Shown here: positions 24,024 through 37,241 of the stretch, piece after piece | Layout: every line of letters begins with the position of its first letter | Numbering within the stretch: the first letter of the stretch is position 1 | Assembly: GCA_050084985.1 (NCBI GenBank) | Contig: JBITNC010000001.1 | Coordinates: forward strand, 86,676,001-86,740,000 | DNA length: 64,000 bases | Reading direction: 5' to 3' | Origin: Nageia nagi | Lineage: Eukaryota; Pinophyta | Position numbers and translations under genes: made by a program | Notes under the pieces: model-generated | The model's database searches: none | The model's input: only the letters and a program-made list of their open reading frames with translations | Told to the model about the DNA's origin: nothing

Positions 24024-25113
24024 TGTAGACACCCTAAAAATACACATTTATCTTATTAGGGTGATACTTTATCAAAATATTAACATTGAGAAAAATTATC
24101 AAAATAATCAAAATAGAGCATATCACAATCAGCCTACTAATTAGGTAGTTAGCCTACCAATTGGGTAATTGGCCTATCGACTAGTAGTTGGCCAATTGAT
24201 CAAAGATATATAAATGAATTTTTAAAGATCGTTTGAGGGAATGAATTCATTCTTGTTAATTCATTTTGAACATTCTTTGGGCATTGAATATTATCTAATA
24301 TGGGTATTGAGCATAGTCATTGATCATTTTCTTAGGATTTTGGAGAAACCCACCATCATACCACTTCAAGATTATGATCTCATCTCATATTAGCATGGAT
24401 TGAGATATAATTATGTCAATTTATTATATATAATGCTATATTTCTTATTTTTCCATGTGATTTACAAGTGTAGGTACAATCTTGGAGCATTTAGAGGGGG
24501 AGTTGTATACAATTCTAGCAATTTAGTTATCTTACACATATTGTATGCATGTAGTCACATTCTTAGGCTAATATCAAGCTAGGTTTATGTCAACTTAGTA
24601 ATTTATCAATTTTGATCATACCCTTCAATATCATCTAGTATAATTTATCATTAGCATATCATTTAGCTTTGTGGGTATTCTTGTTTACTCATAAAGATTA
24701 TTTATATTATTTTTTTGAGTTTCATGGCATATCATTTGCATAATCTTATATGAAAATAATATAATATTTATTTTTATCATATTTATTTATCTTTATTATC
24801 ATAAATAGCATTAGCATATCATTGCATGTAGGCATTCTTTTTATGTTGTACACACTTTTGTTTGTGGTTAACTCCCTACCTGTGTGCCCTAAGGTCCTAA
24901 GGACTTAGGGTTGAGCTTCCCCTTATAAAATTTGTTTTGTAGGATCAATATCGTAGCAAGAAATATATTAAGAATATTTATCAATACCCAAGAATCATAT
25001 TTATCTTAGCATGATTAACTCATTTATAAGAAATTATTGTACCATCTAAGTTCTTGGAGGTTTTAGTTAGGTGAACTAAGGATCTTACATGCACAAGAAT
25101 CTAGATGATTACA
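24024..25113 (+). repeat. possible LTR of a gypsy element
   Basis: The segment starts TGTAGACACCC, a common plant gypsy LTR start, and could end GATTACA at 25113. AATGGTGAACCTGACATG follows directly and is a plausible decayed tRNA primer site of the TGGCGA type. No second LTR is seen, so this rests on end motifs only. Confidence 0.33.
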
Positions 25114-25728
25114 AATGGTGAACCTGACATGAAGGGTATCAAAGTCATCCAAAATTGAGAGGAAACCTTTTTTGAAACCTAATATTGATTTTGAAGATCT
25201 TATTGTGCTTCACTTTCTATTATATTTTGATAAATATTTTTACTAATTCTTATTGAATTTTTTAGGACATCTTTTTGTAGATAGTTAGAACCTAATTTGA
25301 GAATCCCATTTCATCAAACATCTATAATATACAATTGGTCCTCTATAGATCAATCCTACCCATAAATCATTCCTCTATAATTCGATCATAATGTAGTCGA
25401 TCCTTTATAGGTTGATCCTCTCTAATGAGTCATTAAACTACTAGTAGATCAAATTTATATTTATATTAATATTTTTAGAGTCTATAATTTTGATCAAATA
25501 ATTTTCTCTATCTCATATTGTAAACTATTTTTTTATCTCTATCAAGAGACAACTTTTCTCTAGGTACATCTATAGTTAGTCCATCAACTTTTGATCAGTC
25601 AATCAAATGCTACTACTAATCAGACCTATACATACCAATTAGGAAATAAAGCATTGTAAAGAAGGTCATTCATCTCATAAATCATAGTAGCTAAGTGGGA
25701 ATTGGAGAAGACAAGTCATATTTTTTAT
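25114..25728. other. AT-rich spacer, nothing recognised
   Basis: About 0.6 kb with no protein pattern. It might be leader sequence of the element whose LTR is suggested on the left. Confidence 0.35.
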
Positions 25729-26786
25729 TGATCATAAAAATTGATCAATGAAAAAAGAGAAAGAGATAAAAAAAAGGGAAAAGAAAGGGCCAAAATAGTA
25801 AGGCAACATTCAAAGGTCATAACTTTTGACTCGAAACTCATTTTGAGCCCATTTATTTTTAAGAGCATGCAAAATTAAAATATATATAAGTTTGTGACAT
25901 CTTCCATGGGAGACATGATAGAGTTATAAAGCATCCACCTTATGGCTGAAATTAGTTGTAGAAGATAAAGATACAAAATAAGAATGAGTTGGAAATGTGA
26001 TCATCCTTAGCTCCTTCAAATGTTATAAAAGGAAAATTTTAGGATGTGTAAAAAAAGGAAAAAAATCTTAAGAGGGCTAAGATGTAGTTCTTGGAGAGAA
26101 ATACCCCAAAAGGGATTTGATCTAGGTTTTATGAATGTAGAAAAATCCATTTTGTTCTAAACTTCATGGATAATATCATAGCCATGAGAGTAAATGGTGG
26201 AGTAGCATCATAGAATCTAAATATTATGTATAACTCCATGAGGGGGTTAGTAAAATATGTAGAGATAGATTTCCTAGTGAGGATAGTGGCATTCACATCA
26301 GGAGTGAGATTGTTATATGTGATAGATGCAACAATATGTTATTTCTACATTTCATTATTTTTTGAGGATTTACTATCTAGGAGTGGGAATTAACCAAAGA
26401 ATCCTACATGCTTGGGATGATCAATATGATCTAATAAATTTTGGTATTTTCATATCTGATTTGGTTGATTTGGAGGAGAAAGAGAGCATGGAAGCTAGAA
26501 AATGCAAATGTCTATAAAATAGAGGTGGCATTTAATATCTCCATGATTGTAAGCTTCATCCTTATCAATAATAAAATTAGAGAAAAGAGATGATTTTGGA
26601 AGAAGATGTACTCTTATAACAACGAGAGGAACCTCTATAAATTTCTTATGTTCTTTTTGTGTGAATGTGCATGATTATTTCTATTTTATGTATATTAAGA
26701 ACATAAAGAACATGAAAAATGATGATTTCATAAATATGTATGTGATGTTTTCTTGTGAGCTATAAGTTCCAAAAAATTACAGATCA
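25729..26786 (+). repeat. left LTR of TRIM-like element
   Basis: Starts TGATCATAAAAATTGATC and ends ATTACAGATCA. It matches 26952-27884 plus 46433-46480 along its length apart from a 63-bp gap. Confidence 0.87.
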
Positions 26787-26951
26787 TGTGGTATTAGAGT
26801 TGGTTGAGATTACCTTGGGATTGTGAAAAGTTTATTAAAAGAAGATAAGAGGAAAAAATCTATGGAGAGAAGGCCTAAGTTCAGAAGGGAGAATAATTCC
26901 TAAGAATTCCCTAAGAATTTGGGGACAAAATGCCTCCTGATTGGGGAGGTG

Positions 26952-27884
26952 TGATCAGAAAAATTGATCAATGAAAAGAGACAGAGAGAAAAGTAAAAAA
27001 AAGGCCAAGATAATAAGGCAACTTTCATAGGTCATTACTTTGTGATATATCCCATAGGAGACATGATGGAGTCCTAAAATGTCCACATTATGGCCAAAAT
27101 TAGTTGTAGAAGATAAATATGCAAAATAATAATAATTTGGTTGTGATCATCCTTAGTTCCTTTAAATGTTATAAAAGGAGGGTGTTAGGATGTGTAAAAA
27201 ATGAAAAAAAAAATATTGGGAGGGATGACATGTAGCTCTTGTAGAGGAATATCCCAAAGGTGTTTTGATGTAGGTTTTATGAATGTAAAAAACTTCACTT
27301 TGTTCTAAACTCTATGGATAATATCATACCCATGAGAGTAAATGGTGGAGGAGCATAATAGAATCTACATATTGTGTATAACTCCATGAGGGGTTAGTAA
27401 ATTATGTAGAGATAGATCGTCTGGTGAGGATAGTTGTAGTCACATTAGGAGTGAGACTGTTGTATATGGTAGAGGCAATAATATGTTATTTCTATATTTC
27501 ATTATTTTCTGAGGATTGATTGTCTAAGAGTGGGGATTAACTAGAGAATCCTACATGCTTTGGATGACCAATATGATCCAATAAATTCTAATATTTTTAT
27601 ATCTGATTTGGTTGATTTTATAGGAGAAAGAGAGCATGGAACCTGGAAAATATGAATGTCCATAAAATAGAGGCAACATTCAATATCTCCATGATTGTAA
27701 GCTTCATCCTTATCAATAATAAAATTAGAGAAAAGAGATTATTTTGGAAGGAGATGTACTCTTAGAATAGAGAGGGGAACCTTTATAAATTCCTTATGTT
27801 CTTTATGTGTATGAGCATGATTATTTCTATTTTGTGCATATTAAGAACATAGAAAATATGAATAAATAAAATTTCATAAATATG
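26952..27884 (+). repeat. right LTR of TRIM-like element, first part
   Basis: Runs until the gypsy insertion at 27885. The last five bases, ATATG at 27880-27884, are duplicated at 46428-46432, after which this LTR resumes and ends at 46480. Confidence 0.88.
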
Positions 27885-29545
27885 TGTTAATGGAAATTGA
27901 GTAATATATGCACTCTTGGGCAATTCAACTAAAGTATATCATGAACAGACTAACACGGTAACCTGATCTTCAAAGTAGGTTGGTTCCTTATCCATTAGGT
28001 GCAAATGAAAAGAGAAAATAACAAGAAAGAAATGAAAGAGGATAGAGTTCAAGATATAAAACAAAAGAGATAGGGAGCAAGAGTAAAGCAAAATGGGTGG
28101 ATCACTAGTTCAGTGCAGGCTTTCGTATAGCATGAAACCTTGGCAAGAATCTAGTATAGCAACCACAGTGTAAGCTTTCATTCTCTAAATTATTCTTAAA
28201 CTTAACTCTTCCATATAAGAAAACACAATTATACCAACAACTTATTGTTATCATTTAGGAAATATCCATTACTTACCATAATATAACCAAATTAAAAATA
28301 ATAACACCAAGTGTTGGACAAGAAAGGTCAAGATGGCATTGTATAATTGATAGAACAAAAGGTCTTTGAAAATAATATAAGGGGAAATACTAGGGATTCT
28401 AACCCTTTTTTCCTATCTTCAACTAAATTTATACTAGGATAGAGTGGTTATAGGAATATTGAAACAAAATAGTTACAAAATGGCCCAAATATTCTGGCCT
28501 TCTTTTAATCAACAGTTAACTATCCCTGCCACATGGCATTTTATTTCTAAAAATTGAAAGGTCTAAAATTATAACTACCTTTAAATTATGATGGGCATGC
28601 TTCCCAGGTTCTATTTGAACTTGTATTACAATTATGAAAGGTTCTCTAATTGACTATGGTGATTTTGAAGTTTCTTCATATTCTAGTGGTTGTTCTGAAG
28701 CCTTCTCAATCTTTAGCACATGTTTTAGAGTTCTTTGGTGAAGTTTTGCTTGGGTAGAGATTCCTTTTATCATTGGTTTTTAGACCATTTGATTTGAAAT
28801 TTCTTTTTATTTTTATTGACATCAATTCTTTTTTGCACCTTTGTAAGGTGAAGCAAATAAATTTGGGAGATTTTAGTCTTACTCATGACATCATCCTTCT
28901 CTAAACCTATTCTTTTAGCTGAAATAGGCTTCACTTTATTTCACTAACATTACATGCTTTTGTGCTCTAGAATCAACTGACTTAGCTACCATAGAACCTT
29001 TAACACTACTTGTAGAAATCATTGCTCCTAGGGTTCAATTTTAGATGAGCCTCTACTTTGTTGATATCACTTCCTTTTATGCCTTGAAACACTTAGCTAT
29101 CATAAAAAATTTAGCATTACTTGCTAACATCACTAATCTCAAGGTCTAATTTTATATGAGCCTCTACTCTGTTGGCATCACTTCCTTTTATGCCTCAAAA
29201 CACTTAGTCATTGTGAAAATTTTAACACTACTTACTGACATCATTGCTCCTAAGGTTTGATTTTAGACAAGTTATTCTACTGACATCACTCCCTTATTAT
29301 GTCCCAGAACACTTAGCCATCATAGAACTTTTAGCATTACCTGCTAACGTCACTACTCTTAGGTTTCGATTTTAGATGAGCCTCTACTTTGCTAACATCA
29401 CTCCCTTTTTATGTCCCAAAAATTGCTATAATTAGTGCATTTTCTCATCAAAACTATTTAGAAGCTTGCTAAAATACTCTTATTTTAGATAAGGACAACA
29501 CACATTGGGAAGCCACTAGGGTTTTTGGCTATGTATGCATATACA
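27885..29545 (-). repeat. 3' LTR of the 18.5-kb element
   Basis: 1661 bp, matching 44760-46427. On the minus strand it runs from TGTATATGCATAC to TTCCATTAACA. It contains four tandem units of about 112 bp (28980-29420). Confidence 0.92.
28980..29420. repeat. tandem repeat inside LTR, about 4 x 112 bp
   Basis: Units are marked by repeated AGATGAGCCTCTAC...ACATCACT(T/C)CC blocks. The same four-unit array is at 45860-46310 in the other LTR, so it existed before insertion. Confidence 0.8.
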
Positions 29546-29899
29546 TTTTGGTGACATCTGTGAGAAAATTTTGCTTTTCATATGAGACATTTTGGACCCA
29601 ACATAAAACTTTGGAAAGGGAGAGGGACCAAGCTTCAATTTTATAAATTTAGGAACTAGTGAACATTTCCCCAATTTATGTGTGTTTTAGAGAAGTCTTT
29701 TAACCTTGACTAAGCTAAAGCTACAATGTTCAAAACTTCATAAGATGTTTACCTGTATTTTTGTAATAATTGACGTAAACTAACCCCAACCTGTGCCCAA
29801 GAATCAAAGAGTTTTAACAAGTTTACCTCATTAAAAGAAGATAGTAGTGCTTTTGCATCATCAGCCTACTTACTAATTTTTTGAATATTTTCTAAGAAT

Positions 29900-32800
29900 T
29901 TTGATTTTGAGATTGGCAATTCATCAATCCTTCATAATTTTGGGACTCCCAATGTGGATAATTTTTGCAACTCTACCTTCAAAGTCTCTATTCCTTGCAC
30001 TTGATTTAACACACTATTTTTGATCTCTTAACAGACCCATTTTCCCTACACTAGGTAATTGATTGCTGCCATGAGTTCAACTCGGTCCCCAATATTTAGG
30101 GCATGTAAACCTTCATTGGAAATTTCATTCAGTATCTTGTTTGACCTCTTAGCTTCTTCTAGTATACGAAAGAGGATACTCTCACTCCTATTGACATCTA
30201 CTTCAAGCCATTTTAGTTCCAACAAACACATTTCCACATGGTCCCTAAGATGAATCAGGTCCTTGATTTCTTGGGACCTCTATTCCCAAAATTTTGCCTT
30301 TATGGTTAACAAGAAATCCCTATCCATCTTGTACTTGCTCATGCTCGATTGCAATTGAGCTATATTGGCACTTATACTATCAATGATTGAATCTTTTGAT
30401 GCAACTTCTACCTTCCTTGTGGCTATTTTTGCATCTTTTTTGGTAATAATGGCATCCTTTTTGTTCATGCTCTCAATAGTAGGAGCCAAAGCTAAACTTG
30501 CTCTCAAAATAGCTACATCATTATCGATAGCTTTTAGCTTGATACTTTGTGTAACCAATTTCTTCTTTATCACTTCATGAGCTTTTTGAAGTTTGTTATA
30601 CTTGGCTTCCAACTTGGTCAACTTTGATATATTCAAATCTATAGTAGTTTGCAATAGCTCATTCTTGTTGCTTTAGGGAATGCTTCTCATGTCTATTTTC
30701 ACCCGAGTATTCACAGAAGTTAAATCACTCTGCCCTTCCTAGAGATCTTGGGCTATAGCCATTTCTAGCATTTTATTTTTAGAATATATAGAAATTCAAA
30801 GCCTTACTGGATTATCTGATGTTGGGATTTTCTATAGTTGCCTCTACATCCATTCTTCTTGGTTGCTCTTCATTTGTTGGTATTGTTGCATAATACCATC
30901 AATAGACACTCGCTGCCTAGATATAGTGATGAATGAAGAATTGACACCCAAATCTTAGGAGAGGGAGGCCAAAACTTATTTTGCTAGTGTTGTAAGATTA
31001 GCCTAGTTAGGACCTAGGCTGCTACTACTAATGAGATTTATTGGGAATGGTGGTGGTGATGATGGTATAGTGATGATGTCAATGAGAGGAGTAACAGGGG
31101 AAATCAATGTGGAATGAGTAGGATTATGCCATTGGGAAGGTAGAGGTAACATCAAAATTGGTTGTGTGGTGGGTGTTGGAGAGGTCATCACAACTATAGA
31201 AAGGGGGGCTTGAGTCAAAATGGGTGATACAACTTGAAAAAAAATTGGCATGCTAGGGTTTATAGCAGAGGTATCTAAAAGAGAAGTAGAAGGAGGAGAG
31301 AAAGAAAGCGTACCTATTAGAGTGGATGTCCTCCCCTTATTTTTAGGTGAAAGGGGGTCCTTTTGAGCTTTCCTCTTCATTATATACACTTCTCACCCTT
31401 TTGATGTCTCATGTACAGCTTGGAAGGTAGCCTCTCTAACCTCTTCTCTAACTTGTTCTTCTTGGCTAATCCTTTGGGCTTTTGGTTGATCTTCTTCTTC
31501 TTCTTCATCATCACTTTTAAGATACTCTTCAACAATGTTATCTAAAGGGTGTTCCATATTCCACATATCTTCTAACACAGCATTGAGATCAAACTCAATA
31601 GGAGTGAATTTGTTCCTCAATTTAATTCAGTATTGGTTAAATGCAATGATTTTCTCCTCACTCCACTTAAGCCTACTCAATGTGGCCAAAGGTTTTTTGG
31701 AATTGAATTATATTTGGATTAAAAGCTACCTTATTTTCATAAAAAATCATCCATGGTAGTAGCAAATCTTTATCAATCAAAGACATAGGCATCGATTTAT
31801 CTTTCTCTCCTGAATTTCTCTATTGGTCTAACTCTAGTTTTACTTTTTCTTTGAAGCTAGGATGATTGGGCTATTTTTTCAACCTTTTACCAAACACATC
31901 TTTAGGATCATATAACCTATACTGATTGATCCTTTTCAACTTCAAACTAAGTAGCTTCTCCTTCAGTTGGTTGGCTCCTCCTCTACTTTGAAGTACTAAG
32001 TCATGCACCTTATGAGGTAGAGCATAAACTAATCTTTTTTTAGTTGTAGCTTCGTATTTTGCATCTACATAGTCTATTTGCCTTCCATACTCCTTACTGA
32101 AGATCCATTCAATGATATGTATAGGAAATAAGAAAGGGGCACTGGTAAAACCATAAAGTTTGATGAATGTTCCCTCTTCAGCGAAGAACTAATCCCTAGT
32201 CTCACCATGAGGCATTCGAAGATATAGTTTTAATGCTTTCAACAGCCTTAGAATTTTAGGAGCAAATAGACTCATGGTCAGAACTAAGAAATTTTCCACA
32301 AAGCCAAAGTAATTGGTTGATGACCTTACTTCCTTAGTCCATTTATCCACAAACCTAAGGGACCCATCTCCTTCATGCTTAATTAAGGTCAAATTTTTGA
32401 AGAATCCTAAATTTTGATGGATTAACAACCAAATAATATATGATGCATATGCAAAGTGAGACCCTTGATCAATTTCTTCTAGTTGTTCTAAAACTCTATC
32501 TGAAATAGTAATAGCCCAACCATAAATGGTGGGAGTATTTAGATGAGAGATCTGGTAGGCTATTGCAAGCTTTGGTAATGAAATATATTTATCTAACCTT
32601 TCCCTGATTGCTACTAACAACATAGATAACAACAATTGCAAATGTGAGGAGAAATTAGATAACAACACTTTGGAATTTAGAAATTCTAAGAAATTTACAA
32701 CACCTTCCACATTCCTATTTAACCAAGACAGGATATTCATCCTCATGTTGAGCTTGGTCTTATATCCCAATTTATCAAGATAGGGGGAGAAAATGGGGCA

Positions 32801-33122
32801 GGTAGATTAAAAGTGATAGCTAAAGATGCAAGGTATAGGCTAAGAATACCCTCCCCTATAAGTTTTTGATGACCCTCATTGTAGGATAAAATAAACCTTT
32901 TATTAGCTCTATCAATTTTGGTATTGGGAAACATCTATGGGGAATAAATTACATGAGCCCTGTCCCCATTAGTGTATGAGCGATATGATTAAATCCAAAA
33001 ATAGGACACTTACCTTCTACGATGCCCTTTGGATTCTTATTTTGTGCTATTATTTTAGTGTCCCATAGCAACTCCATCGAATCTAAAACCTTTTTAACTA
33101 CCCTTCCTAGAGTTGTCACCAT
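29900..33122 (-). pseudogene. extra ORF between integrase and 3' LTR, unknown function
   Basis: Not recognised. On the same strand as gag-pol, coding-like sequence continues for about 3.1 kb after integrase. A start may be the ATG at 33122 (MVTTLGRVVKKVLDS). A folded-looking part follows, with open runs at 32934-32743 and 32770-32189 (193 codons, e.g. KLAIAYQISHLNTPTIYGW) and then KLYGFTSAPFLFPIHI. An acidic linker with SDDEEEEED is at about 31500. A Pro/Ser/Thr-rich run of 128 codons is at 31389-31003. A long heptad-type coiled coil is at 30654-30280 (KLTKLEAKYNKLQKAHEVI), with a charged tail to about 30046. There is no clear signal peptide or membrane segment, which argues against an env-like protein, though Athila-type elements do carry env-like ORFs here. 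Stops and frame changes show it is now dead. Confidence 0.6.
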
Positions 33123-33553
33123 ATTCCTTTTAGACTATGCTTCGGCTTAATGATCCTAAATGATGCTCTACATTTCTCAGCTCTATTGAAGACTAGGAAA
33201 TTTAGATAATTGATACTCTTTAAAAGCTCTAAAGTTTGTATGTTTTAAAATGTGCCACCTTCGCTACTTTTATGCTTAAAATTCCATGCCTCACATTTGC
33301 TTTTTCAATCATGCAATATAACTATTGTATCATTGGCATTAATAATTAATTTGATACTCTCGAGCTTTTCTTGTGAACCTCGATTCCAATGATGCTAAAA
33401 ATTACCTAAGCCATTAATATTATCATTGAACAAAATGTATTGCTACTTTGGAAATTAAATGCAAAACATATCATATTTATAATATTTACAAGGGTAGTAA
33501 ATTCTCTTTTAAAAGCATTCTCCCACCCATGCAAGCTTGTAATGTTTCAAATG

Positions 33554-34700
33554 CTACTTGTTTACTAAAATTGGTAGCTTCCACCCCTTCAATTTGGCTA
33601 TTTTAAAGGTGTTTATCCCAATGCATTTGGCTATGATGTATGGTCCTGACCCTAAAGATTTGAACTTATGCTTTTTGGATTTGGCTTTATCTTTGTCCCA
33701 TTTTAAGATAAGGTCTCCTTCTTTAAAGATGTTTGAAGAAGCTTTCCAGGTATCAAACCACTTCTTTACAACTTCATTTCTCTTTTGTAAATCTAGATAC
33801 GTCTTATTCTGATATTCTTCTAGATGTATTAGTTCATTCATTCATACTTGAAGCGAATCAAATTCTTCATCATATTCTTAAAGTATTGTTAGAGCAGGAA
33901 GCTCTATATGACTTGGTAGCAAATGCCTTTTCCCATATACCAATGCATATGGACTAGCCTTAATAGCTAAATTTATAGTGATTCTATTTGCCCATAATTC
34001 CCAATTCAACTTCTCATGCCAGGTTTGAGGATTATCCTCTATAGTTCTCTTAAGAATCCTTAACAAATTCTTATTCATTGATTCAATGAGTCCATTACCT
34101 AATGGATAGTAATTTGAGGAAGTTTTCTAGTAGATTCCATACCTCAACAAAATTGATGATATCTATCACTATAAATGCCAAGTTATTATCAAAAATGATC
34201 ATTTTAGGAATTCCATACTTGGTAATCAAATTTTTAATGAATTTTAGAATAATTTTTTGATTTACCTCTTTCATAGCTTTCGCTTTGACCCATCTGGTGA
34301 AATAGTCAATGGTAATGAGGATGAATTTATGCCTGATTAAGGAATTTGGATTAATAATTCCAATAAAGTCTAATCCCCACTATTGGAAAGGTTCTTCCAC
34401 CTGAATTGGTTCTAATGGTAAAGCTTCCTTTCTCTTCCTACCTACAAACCTTTGACATTTCTCACAACATTGAACCTTCACAAAAGCATCTCTAAACATA
34501 GTGGGCTAATAATAACCTATTTGAATTATTTTACCCATCATTGTATAACCAAGAATAATGACCTCTAGATACCTCAGAATGAAACTCTTCGATTAGCTTT
34601 GCTATCTTAGATGAAGTTATACACCTTAGCAATATTTCATCATGATTTCTCCTATACATCACTTGGTGAATTTTTGTATAATTTTGGGCATGGATTTTAA
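33554..34700 (-). pseudogene. integrase remnant of the 18.5-kb element
   Basis: The zinc-finger end is near 34480-34440 (CEKCQRF after the HH pair region). The catalytic core keeps all three acidic positions: WGLDFIGI near 34370, IIFDNNLAF near 34190, and NGLIESMNKNLLRILKR near 34090-34040. KASPYALVYGKRHLLPSHIE follows at 34078-33878. The C-terminal domain at 33841-33554 reads FKEGDLILKWDKDKAKSKKH and LGSGPYIIAKCIG. There is no chromodomain, in keeping with a Tat-type element. Stops interrupt the core. Confidence 0.88.
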
Positions 34701-34989
34701 ATCTTCTCCTCTATGATATGTTCAAATGTGCGAGGAGTTTACTAGATTAGAAATACCTATTTAATTGGCGTATCTAGTCATTTTCCTCCATACCTAGTTC
34801 CTCATCCATAATTACTTATTTGGTGAAATACACCCTATCTTTTGCTTCTATGAAATCTCTGGCTAATTATTCACAAAGGGCCTTTCCCCTTATGAGTTTA
34901 GTAGGTCTGATTTCCACATCATATCTTAAAATTTTAGAAATCCATCTAGGTCTTTCCTCCCTTATTTCTCCTTGCATTATATAAGATCT

Positions 34990-36160
34990 AACATCTAGAT
35001 GTATAGTTAATACCATGACTCAACTCTAACTTATATAATGTTTCAACTTTCCCAAAGACTTTAGTATTGCTAGGACCTTTTTTTCTATGAAAGTGTACTT
35101 CTCTTTGCTCTTATTCATAGTTTGATTAAAAAAAGCAATAGGATATTCCTCATTATTTTCAAATTTTTATGTTAGGATAACTATAATACTTGAACTAGAT
35201 CCATACACATACATAATGAATTCTTTGCTAAAATTTGGGTTCCTTAAGATAAGTGCCCTAGTTATTGCAAAATTGATTCTTTAAAATGCTTCTTTTCCTT
35301 CTTCAGTCCATTCGTACATAGCATTTTTCTTTAACATGAGAGTAATAGGCTTAACAATACTTAAAAAAACTTGAAAAAATCTTCTTACAAAGTTAATCTA
35401 TCCTAGAAAATATTGTAAGGCCTTTTTGTTCAAAGGGAGAGATAATTTATCTATTGCTTCTATCCTATCTAGATCGATAGCCCAACCTTCTTTTGAAATG
35501 ACATGTCTAAGAAGCTTTCCCTCATATACTACAAAAATATACTTTTTTGGAGTTAAGGAAATTTCATACCTTCTACATTTGATAAAAGGCTACTCTAGAT
35601 GCTGCACATGGGAACTTCTATAGTGAGAGAAAATAGTGGTATCATCCAAATATACTAGCACACTTTTATTTACCATTTCTCCAAAAGCATAGTACATAGC
35701 TCTTTGAAAGGTTTCTCTTGCATTTGATAATCTAAAAGGCATTCTTTGGAAAGTAGGTGTTCCCCATTTGGTTGTAAAAGTCATTTTAAACTAATCTTCA
35801 TTTTTTACCCTAACTTGGTTATACCCCAAGAAACCATCAAGTAACAATAATCTTTCTACCGCAACCATAGTATTCAATATTTGTTCCATAGGTGAAAGAG
35901 GATAATGATCTTTTAATGAGACTCTATTTAAACCTCTAAAATCCACACATAATTGAATCTCTCCAATTTTCTATCTAACTAGGACCAAGTTTGCCACCCA
36001 TGTAGAATGTTTAATAGGATATATGATACCAATTTTACACAATTTTAGAACTTCTTATTTCATCACCACTTCAATCTTGGGTTTTACTGGCCTTTGCTTC
36101 TATCTAATAGGCTTAGCATCTTCAATCAATTCTATCATATGCTAAAATATAGATTTATCA
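34990..36160 (-). pseudogene. reverse transcriptase and RNase H remnant of the 18.5-kb element
   Basis: From the right: CVDFRGLNRVSLKDHYPLSP, then an open run at 35784-35590 with TPTFQRMPFRLSNARETFQR and the catalytic motif YLDD in LVYLDDTTIFSH. The connection (GWAIDLDRIEAIDKL) follows. A gypsy-type RNase H piece near 35215-35035 includes YPIAFFNQTMNKSKEKYTFI. Stops occur about every 60 codons. The catalytic YLDD is intact, but the frame is not. Confidence 0.88.
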
Positions 36161-36580
36161 AGAACCTTTAGATCATCATACGACCAAGGAATTACATTAG
36201 CAAAAACTCTGCACAACTGAATAATCTCTTTGATATAATCAAGTTTGTTACATATGCCAATTTTAAAAAAAAATTTAAGAAGAATTTCATACTCCTTATG
36301 ATTATTGAGGTTTATAATTATACCTTTTCTTCTTACCTAGTCATTTTTATTGAACAACCCTTTGAATGGGATCAGATCTCTAGGAATTATATTATTGTTC
36401 AATTGGATTATATCTTGTTCTCAAAAGATGTTGAAATCTTCTTCTCCGATCACATGACACATAGACTACTATAGCAAAAATTGATTAATTTGAGCCTCAT
36501 CCCTAAATACTTGCCAAAAGGAATTGTTATCTAGAATAGAAGGTCTAAAGATAAGTTGAACCCCCTTTTTTCAAAACTAG

Positions 36581-36867
36581 TCATTGGTAGGATCAAAACT
36601 AACTCTCATTTGAGCTACTGCATCAGCTTCATGGTTCAACCTCCTTGAAATGGATTATATGTGTAGAGCTTTAAAATTTTCAAATAGATCCCACACTCTA
36701 TTCCTATAAGACTTTAAATAATGATGTTTAACAAAACACTTACATGTGACTTGGTTTACAATTAACTTTAAGTCTCCTTTGATTTTCACATAATGGATAT
36801 GCATTTCAATTACTTACTCTAGGCCAAGGCAAAGGGCTTCATACTCAACTACTCCATCAAAGAACAT
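36581..36867 (-). pseudogene. archaeal-type RNase H remnant ahead of reverse transcriptase
   Basis: The sequence MFFDGVVEYEALCLGLE, then VKIKGDLKLIVNQV, then RLNHEADAVAQM shows the four acidic positions of the plant/archaeal-type RNase H (Asp in FFDG, Glu in EYEA, Asp in KGDL, Asp in EADA). About 30 residues normally lying between FFDG and EYEAL are missing, so it is internally deleted. It lies between protease and reverse transcriptase, separate from the normal gypsy RNase H. A 117-codon open linker precedes it at 37224-36871. Confidence 0.7.
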
Positions 36868-37241
36868 TTCTTAGACTTCACCTCTTTTGAACTCTTCATA
36901 GGTGAGCTTTGGGATGAAAGGCTCTAGTTCCATCAAATAATAATTCTTGAACTCCATGTCATAAATGGTGTTAAGCATATTCATAGACACAGGGTCTTCA
37001 GTTTGTAATTCTTCCAACAACAACTCACTCTCTTCTAACTCACTCAATATTGCATTAATCTCCTCCTTTTCTACATGAACATCAATTTTTTTTTCATTAT
37101 CCAGCCTTACTCTCTTATCGCCATAAGAAATTAAATAATGAGTGTAATCCATTACTAAATAAACCCCTATTTTTACTGTGAATTCTCTAGATAGACAAAA
37201 CCTAAAAAAGAGGAGGAAGTTCAACTACTACAATTTCTTAA

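Noticed and set aside
26326-26517. 63-codon open frame inside the TRIM-like LTR
   Set aside because: It lies inside an LTR and is not conserved in the other LTR as coding.
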